From positions 1-8,594 of the forward strand of contig WFTY01000289.1 of NCBI GenBank assembly GCA_015485245.1: 8,594 nt of DNA, read 5' to 3'. Positions 5,485 to 8,594 of this stretch are shown here, piece after piece (positions within the stretch are counted from its first letter, which is position 1; each line of letters opens with the position of its first letter). The position numbers and the translations under genes are program-made. The notes beneath the pieces are model-generated. The model worked only from the letters and a program-made list of their open reading frames with translations, was not told where the DNA came from and ran no database searches. Origin of the DNA: Anaerolineales bacterium. GTDB lineage: Bacteria; Chloroflexota; Anaerolineae; Anaerolineales; UBA11858.

Positions 5485-6504
5485 ATGCAACGCAAACTTT
5501 ACATCGTCCTTTCGCTCTTCACGCTGACTGCCGCCCTGCTGACGGCCTGCGGCGGGAAAGCGACCGTCGCCCCGCCGCAAACCGCACAGGAGACCGCGCC
5601 GGCGGGACAAGAAGCCGCCCCTGCTGAAGCAGAGGCCAGTCTGCTCCCCTCCGTAGACCCGCTGGCCGTCTCCGGCGACGTGGTCACCGCCGGCAGTTCC
5701 ACCGTCTTCCCGCTGGCCGAACGCATGGCCGAACGCTTCCAGGATGAAGGTTTCGGTGGGCAGATCACAATCGACTCCATCGGCTCCGGCGCCGGGTTCG
5801 AGCGCTTCTGCGTCTCCGGCGAGATCGACGTCTCCAATGCCTCCCGCCCCATCAAGGACTCGGAGGTTGAATCCTGCCGCGGCATCGGCCGCCAACCAGT
5901 GGAGTTTCGCGTCGGCACCGACGCCCTGGCCGTCACCGTCTCCAAAGACAACGACTTCGTCACCGATGTCACACTCGATGAACTCACGCTGATCTTCTCC
6001 ACCGCGGAGAAATGGTCCGACGTGCGCCCCGAATGGCCGGACGAACCCATCCTGCGCTACATTCCTGGCACGGACTCCGGCACTTTCGACTACTTTGTGG
6101 AGGAAGTCTTCAACAAAGACGAGGAACCAATCCTCTCGGCGGCGAACACGCAGCTCTCTGAAGATGACAACGTCCTCGTTCAGGGCATCGAAGGTTCGCC
6201 TTATGCCATCGGCTTCTTCGGCTACGCTTACTATGCTGAAAACAGCAAGCAACTCACCGTCCTCGCCATTGAAGGAGTTGAACCCTCCGCTGAGACGGTT
6301 GACGCGGGGACCTACCCTCTGGCACGCCCGTTGTTCATCTACTCCGACCCCGCTATCATGCAGGAAAAACCCCAGGTGGCCGCTTACATCAACTTCTTCC
6401 TGACCTACGTCAATGAGGAGATCGTCGATGTCGGTTACTTCCCTGCCAGCGGTGAAGCCCTGCAACAATCCATACAAAACTGGCTCGACGCTATGGGACA
6501 GTAA
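5485..6504 (+). CDS. pstS: Phosphate ABC transporter substrate-binding lipoprotein PstS
   Basis: The 339-residue protein starts MQRKLYIVLSLFTLTAALLTAC: a signal peptide with lipobox LTAC and lipidated Cys at C22, so it is tethered on the outer face of the membrane. An Ala/Glu/Pro-rich tether (about 25-58) leads to the binding domain. Phosphate-contacting motifs are visible: AGSSTVFP (69-76), IGSGAGFERF (99-108), SNASRP (117-122) and PGTDSGTFDYF (194-204). C109 and C131 may form a disulfide (my inference). Family length and order are normal and the C-terminus is complete. It captures phosphate and delivers it to PstC/PstA. The start follows GAGGAGGT, and the promoter carries a Pho-type repeat array, so phosphate-starvation induction is likely. 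pstC begins 122 bp downstream, after a strong hairpin. Confidence 0.95.
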   Translation: MQRKLYIVLSLFTLTAALLTACGGKATVAPPQTAQETAPAGQEAAPAEAEASLLPSVDPLAVSGDVVTAGSSTVFPLAERMAERFQDEGFGGQITIDSIGSGAGFERFCVSGEIDVSNASRPIKDSEVESCRGIGRQPVEFRVGTDALAVTVSKDNDFVTDVTLDELTLIFSTAEKWSDVRPEWPDEPILRYIPGTDSGTFDYFVEEVFNKDEEPILSAANTQLSEDDNVLVQGIEGSPYAIGFFGYAYYAENSKQLTVLAIEGVEPSAETVDAGTYPLARPLFIYSDPAIMQEKPQVAAYINFFLTYVNEEIVDVGYFPASGEALQQSIQNWLDAMGQ

Positions 6505-6529
6505 CTCCAGCAACCATCACAATGTAAGA

Positions 6530-6535
6530 TATAAT
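6530..6535 (+). promoter_or_regulatory. Perfect TATAAT between pstS and pstC, possible internal promoter
   Basis: TATAAT at 6530-6535 has no good -35 at 16-18 nt and no TGn extension. If used, transcription would begin near 6542 and place the 6558-6592 hairpin in the pstC leader. It may also be chance in a short AT-rich gap. Confidence 0.3.
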
Positions 6536-6557
6536 CCTGGCAAGAAAATCAGGCCAG

Positions 6558-6592
6558 CATACTTCCGAAGCCTCAGTGGCTTCGGAAGTATG
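6558..6592 (+). repeat. Perfect 15-bp hairpin between pstS and pstC
   Basis: Arms CATACTTCCGAAGCC (6558-6572) and GGCTTCGGAAGTATG (6578-6592) are perfectly complementary around a 5-nt loop, TCAGT. No T tract follows (GGTAAAAG), so it is not a clean intrinsic terminator. Hairpins after binding-protein genes commonly stabilise that part of the mRNA, or cause partial termination, giving more binding protein than permease. Either role fits here; the structure is certain and the role is inferred. Confidence 0.75.
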
Positions 6593-6626
6593 GGTAAAAG
6601 TCTGGAGCACAACTGAGGATTCGCCA

Positions 6627-7784
6627 ATGGCACCACAACCGCAAGGCTCACCCGATACCGACCTGCGCCGTCGGCCCCGTAGAACAGAAACGCTGATTCA
6701 ACTCTTCCTGTTCCTGGCCGCGGCGCTCTCTATTTTCACCACCATCGGCATCATCTACGAACTGGGTAAGGAATCACTCAGCTTCTTCTCCCGCCAGCTC
6801 TGGGAAGACACCAACAAACAACTTGCCACCGATATCGGAGCGGATGAAACCCGCTTCACGGTCACTGCCAGCGGGAGCGCGCTCTACCGCGATGAAATCA
6901 TCCGCGTGGACGATGAAATCATGCAGGTGGTCGCCATCGAAGGGCAAAGCATCGAGGTACAGCGCGGCCTCCAGGACACAACCCCAACCCCGCACACAGG
7001 CGGCATCGAACTCTTTCAGGCGCGGCGGGTCAGCCTGGTGGAGTTCTTCACCGAAACCCAGTGGAATCCCCAGATCGGACAGTTTGGCATCTGGCCGCTG
7101 CTGAACGCCACGCTGATGACATCGGCGATCGCCATGCTGGTGGCGCTGCCCCTGGGGTTAAGCATCGCCATCTACCTGAGCGAATACGCCTCCTGGCGAG
7201 CGCGGAGCATCATCAAGCCCATCCTGGAAATCCTGGCCGGAATCCCCACCGTGGTATACGGCTACTTTGCGTTGACCTTCATGACTCCTTTGTTGCGCGC
7301 CATCTTCGGCAAAGACGTGGTGGAAATCTACAACACCGCCTCGGCGGGGATCGTGATCGGCATCCTGGTGATCCCGCTGGTAAGCTCAATGAGCGAGGAC
7401 GCCATGAGCGCGGTGCCGCGCAGCCTGCGGGAGGCCGCCTTTGGCCTGGGCGCCACCCGCCTGGAGACGGCGATCAAGGTGGTGCTGCCGGCGGCTTTTT
7501 CAGGCATCGCGGCGGCGTTCATCGTCGCCATTTCCCGCGCCATCGGCGAAACGATGATCGTCGCCATCGCCGCGGGAGCCGGCCCCAACTTCACCTTCAA
7601 CCCCTTCCAGGCCGCCGAGACGATGACCGGGCATATCGTCCGCATCAGCGGCGGCGACCTGAGCTACGACTCGATTGACTATAACAGCATCTTCGCTATC
7701 GGCCTGTTGCTGTTCTTCATCACCCTGGGGTTAAATATCATCAACCAGCGCGTGGTGCGCAAATTCCGCGAGGTGTACGACTGA
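6627..7784 (+). CDS. pstC: Phosphate ABC transporter permease PstC with an extracytoplasmic insertion
   Basis: This 385-residue integral membrane subunit pairs with PstA to form the phosphate channel. TM1 is at about 22-44. The usual WNPQIGQFGIWPLLNATL segment (146-163) precedes the core helices, with ILAGIPTVVYGYFAL (202-216), the permease motif VPRSLREAAFGLGATRLETAIKVVLPAA (263-290) that contacts PstB, and SRAIGETMIVAIAAG (303-317). The oddity is residues about 58-135, between TM1 and the WNP segment. Most PstC proteins have a short link there, whereas this one carries about 78 residues, including RDEIIRVDDEIMQVVAIEG and VQRGLQDTTPTPHTGG, which look like a small beta domain. The frame is intact through it. 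The ATG at 6627 follows GAGGAT (6615-6620) with 6 nt and beats the in-frame ATG at 6576, which lies in the hairpin. The stop overlaps the pstA start. Confidence 0.93.
   Translation: MAPQPQGSPDTDLRRRPRRTETLIQLFLFLAAALSIFTTIGIIYELGKESLSFFSRQLWEDTNKQLATDIGADETRFTVTASGSALYRDEIIRVDDEIMQVVAIEGQSIEVQRGLQDTTPTPHTGGIELFQARRVSLVEFFTETQWNPQIGQFGIWPLLNATLMTSAIAMLVALPLGLSIAIYLSEYASWRARSIIKPILEILAGIPTVVYGYFALTFMTPLLRAIFGKDVVEIYNTASAGIVIGILVIPLVSSMSEDAMSAVPRSLREAAFGLGATRLETAIKVVLPAAFSGIAAAFIVAISRAIGETMIVAIAAGAGPNFTFNPFQAAETMTGHIVRISGGDLSYDSIDYNSIFAIGLLLFFITLGLNIINQRVVRKFREVYD
6798..7031 (+). other. Inserted beta-type domain in the PstC external loop
   Basis: This encodes PstC residues about 58-135. It contains an 11-bp direct repeat, GATGAAATCAT at 6891-6901 and 6912-6922, giving two DEI(I/M)-(R/Q)-V units seven residues apart. 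The pattern IRVDDEIMQVVAIEGQ, then VQRG, then H-x-G-G resembles a small beta module I recall in surface and phage-tail-like proteins. The topology, after TM1, puts it outside the cell. Confidence 0.6.
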
Positions 7785-8594
7785 TGTCCGCTCCCCAACC
7801 CACATCCGCCATCACCGAACAAGGCGTCTATCAGCCCCAACTCCCCCATCGGCGGAGCGTTGGACGCCTCTGGCTGATGATCTTCCAGCTCTCCACGCTG
7901 ATCGGCGTGATCGCCCTGACGGCGCTGCTGCTCAACATCATCAACTCGGCATTTGGTTACGTCGCTGTTGTGAACAAGATAGACCCGGCCAGCCTGGCGA
8001 TCAACGGCATTCCCCTGGAAAACCTGCACCCCGTGGATCTGACTCAAATCCTGCAGGCGAATGTCTCTGTGGGGTTGTTCCGCAAACTGGAAAACGACAA
8101 ACCCTTCAAGCAGCGCACCCGCGAGGAGATTTACGCCCTGGTCATCGAACGGGTAGTGCAACCGCGAGTGGAGAAAAGCTGGCCGCTATTCGATTCAATT
8201 TTCCGCAGACCGGAGATCTTCCGCCAGGCCGCGGCGGAGTACCCGGAAGCCGAGATCATCTTCCGCTCCTGGCTGACGCCTGACTTCCTGGTCAAACCCC
8301 AATCGTCGAAGGCTGAATTCGCCGGGGTGCGCACGGCGGTGCTCGGTTCGCTGTGGACGATCGCCATCACCATCCTGTTCGCTTTCCCCGTCGGGGTGGG
8401 CGCAGCCATTTACCTGGAGGAATACGCCGGCGACTCCTGGGTCAACCGCCTCATCCAGACCAACATCAACAACCTGGCCGGGGTGCCTTCGATCATTTAT
8501 GGCATCCTGGGGCTGGCGATCTTCGTGCGGGCGTTGGAGCCGTTCACCAGCGGGGCAGTCTTTGGATATGTGGAGGACGCCACCACCGCCAACG
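7784..8594 (+). CDS. pstA: Phosphate ABC transporter permease PstA, partial, with an enlarged external loop
   Basis: The gene runs off the window after 270 residues. Its ATG overlaps the pstC stop (ATGA-type overlap, same reading direction), so translation is coupled. TM1 is at about 30-58. A long hydrophilic stretch follows (about 60-180; VNKIDPASLAINGIPLENL, then an Arg/Glu-rich helical part and EIIFRSWLTPDFLV). The standard permease core then begins: RTAVLGSLWTIAITILFAFPVGVGAAIYLEEYA (183-215) and NNLAGVPSIIYGILGLAIFV (229-248). Many PstA proteins have a much shorter loop after TM1; that of E. coli is about 296 residues in total, so this protein should be far longer. The extension is extracytoplasmic by topology, and similar extended PstA proteins are, to my recollection, common in Chloroflexota. 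pstB and phoU probably follow. Confidence 0.92.
   Translation, partial: MSAPQPTSAITEQGVYQPQLPHRRSVGRLWLMIFQLSTLIGVIALTALLLNIINSAFGYVAVVNKIDPASLAINGIPLENLHPVDLTQILQANVSVGLFRKLENDKPFKQRTREEIYALVIERVVQPRVEKSWPLFDSIFRRPEIFRQAAAEYPEAEIIFRSWLTPDFLVKPQSSKAEFAGVRTAVLGSLWTIAITILFAFPVGVGAAIYLEEYAGDSWVNRLIQTNINNLAGVPSIIYGILGLAIFVRALEPFTSGAVFGYVEDATTAN

Noticed and set aside
5437..6513. Open frame of 358 codons antisense to the whole of pstS
   Set aside because: It has no recognisable domain or start signal, and it arises from strong third-position GC bias on the other strand. pstS is unambiguous.
6798..7031. Frameshift or assembly error as the cause of the PstC insert
   Set aside because: The frame is open from TM1 through to the conserved core, the insert has a coherent beta-rich pattern, and codon use matches the neighbours.
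1..8594. CRISPR array, tRNA, rRNA, insertion sequence or prophage
   Set aside because: No regularly spaced repeats with spacers, no cloverleaf or rRNA-like segments, no transposase or integrase motifs, and no target-site duplications were seen on either strand.

Overview
The window looks like chromosomal DNA from a Chloroflexota bacterium, most likely Anaerolineae. This is inferred from the GC-rich coding sequence, the style of a subtilisin-type propeptide at the left edge, an HpnA-like epimerase, and Pst permeases with enlarged extracytoplasmic loops. No 16S or other marker gene is present, so the assignment stays provisional.

Layout: 1-362 (minus) is the N-terminus of a secreted S8-type protease cut by the window edge. 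503-1483 (plus) is an NAD-dependent epimerase/dehydratase of the HpnA or dihydroflavonol-reductase type. 1562-3608 (plus) is a two-component pair: a PhoB-type response regulator and a PhoR-type HAMP-PAS histidine kinase, one base apart. 3631-4228 (minus) is a toxin-antitoxin pair (Phd/YefM-like antitoxin, PIN/VapC-like toxin) with its own AT-rich promoter flanked by 8-bp repeats. 4343-5323 (minus) is a D-2-hydroxyacid dehydrogenase-family protein. 5485-8594 (plus) is the phosphate transporter: pstS (lipoprotein), pstC, and pstA cut by the right edge. pstB and phoU are expected just beyond.

The main theme is phosphate starvation. PhoR and PhoB would sense and transmit the signal, and PstS, PstC and PstA import phosphate. 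The sequence itself links the two halves. Upstream of pstS there are TTAACC-type 7-mers on an exact 11-nt lattice, the last ending 9 nt before an extended -10 element, as expected for a PhoB/PhoP-activated promoter. The divergent dehydrogenase shares this control region.

The most unusual features are a roughly 78-residue beta-type insertion in the first external loop of PstC, a roughly 120-residue expansion of the matching loop in PstA, a perfect 15-bp hairpin between pstS and pstC, and a dehydrogenase that lacks the usual catalytic Glu while sitting on a Pho-type control region. I found no CRISPR array, tRNA, rRNA, insertion sequence or prophage. No stretch over 300 bases lacks a gene.
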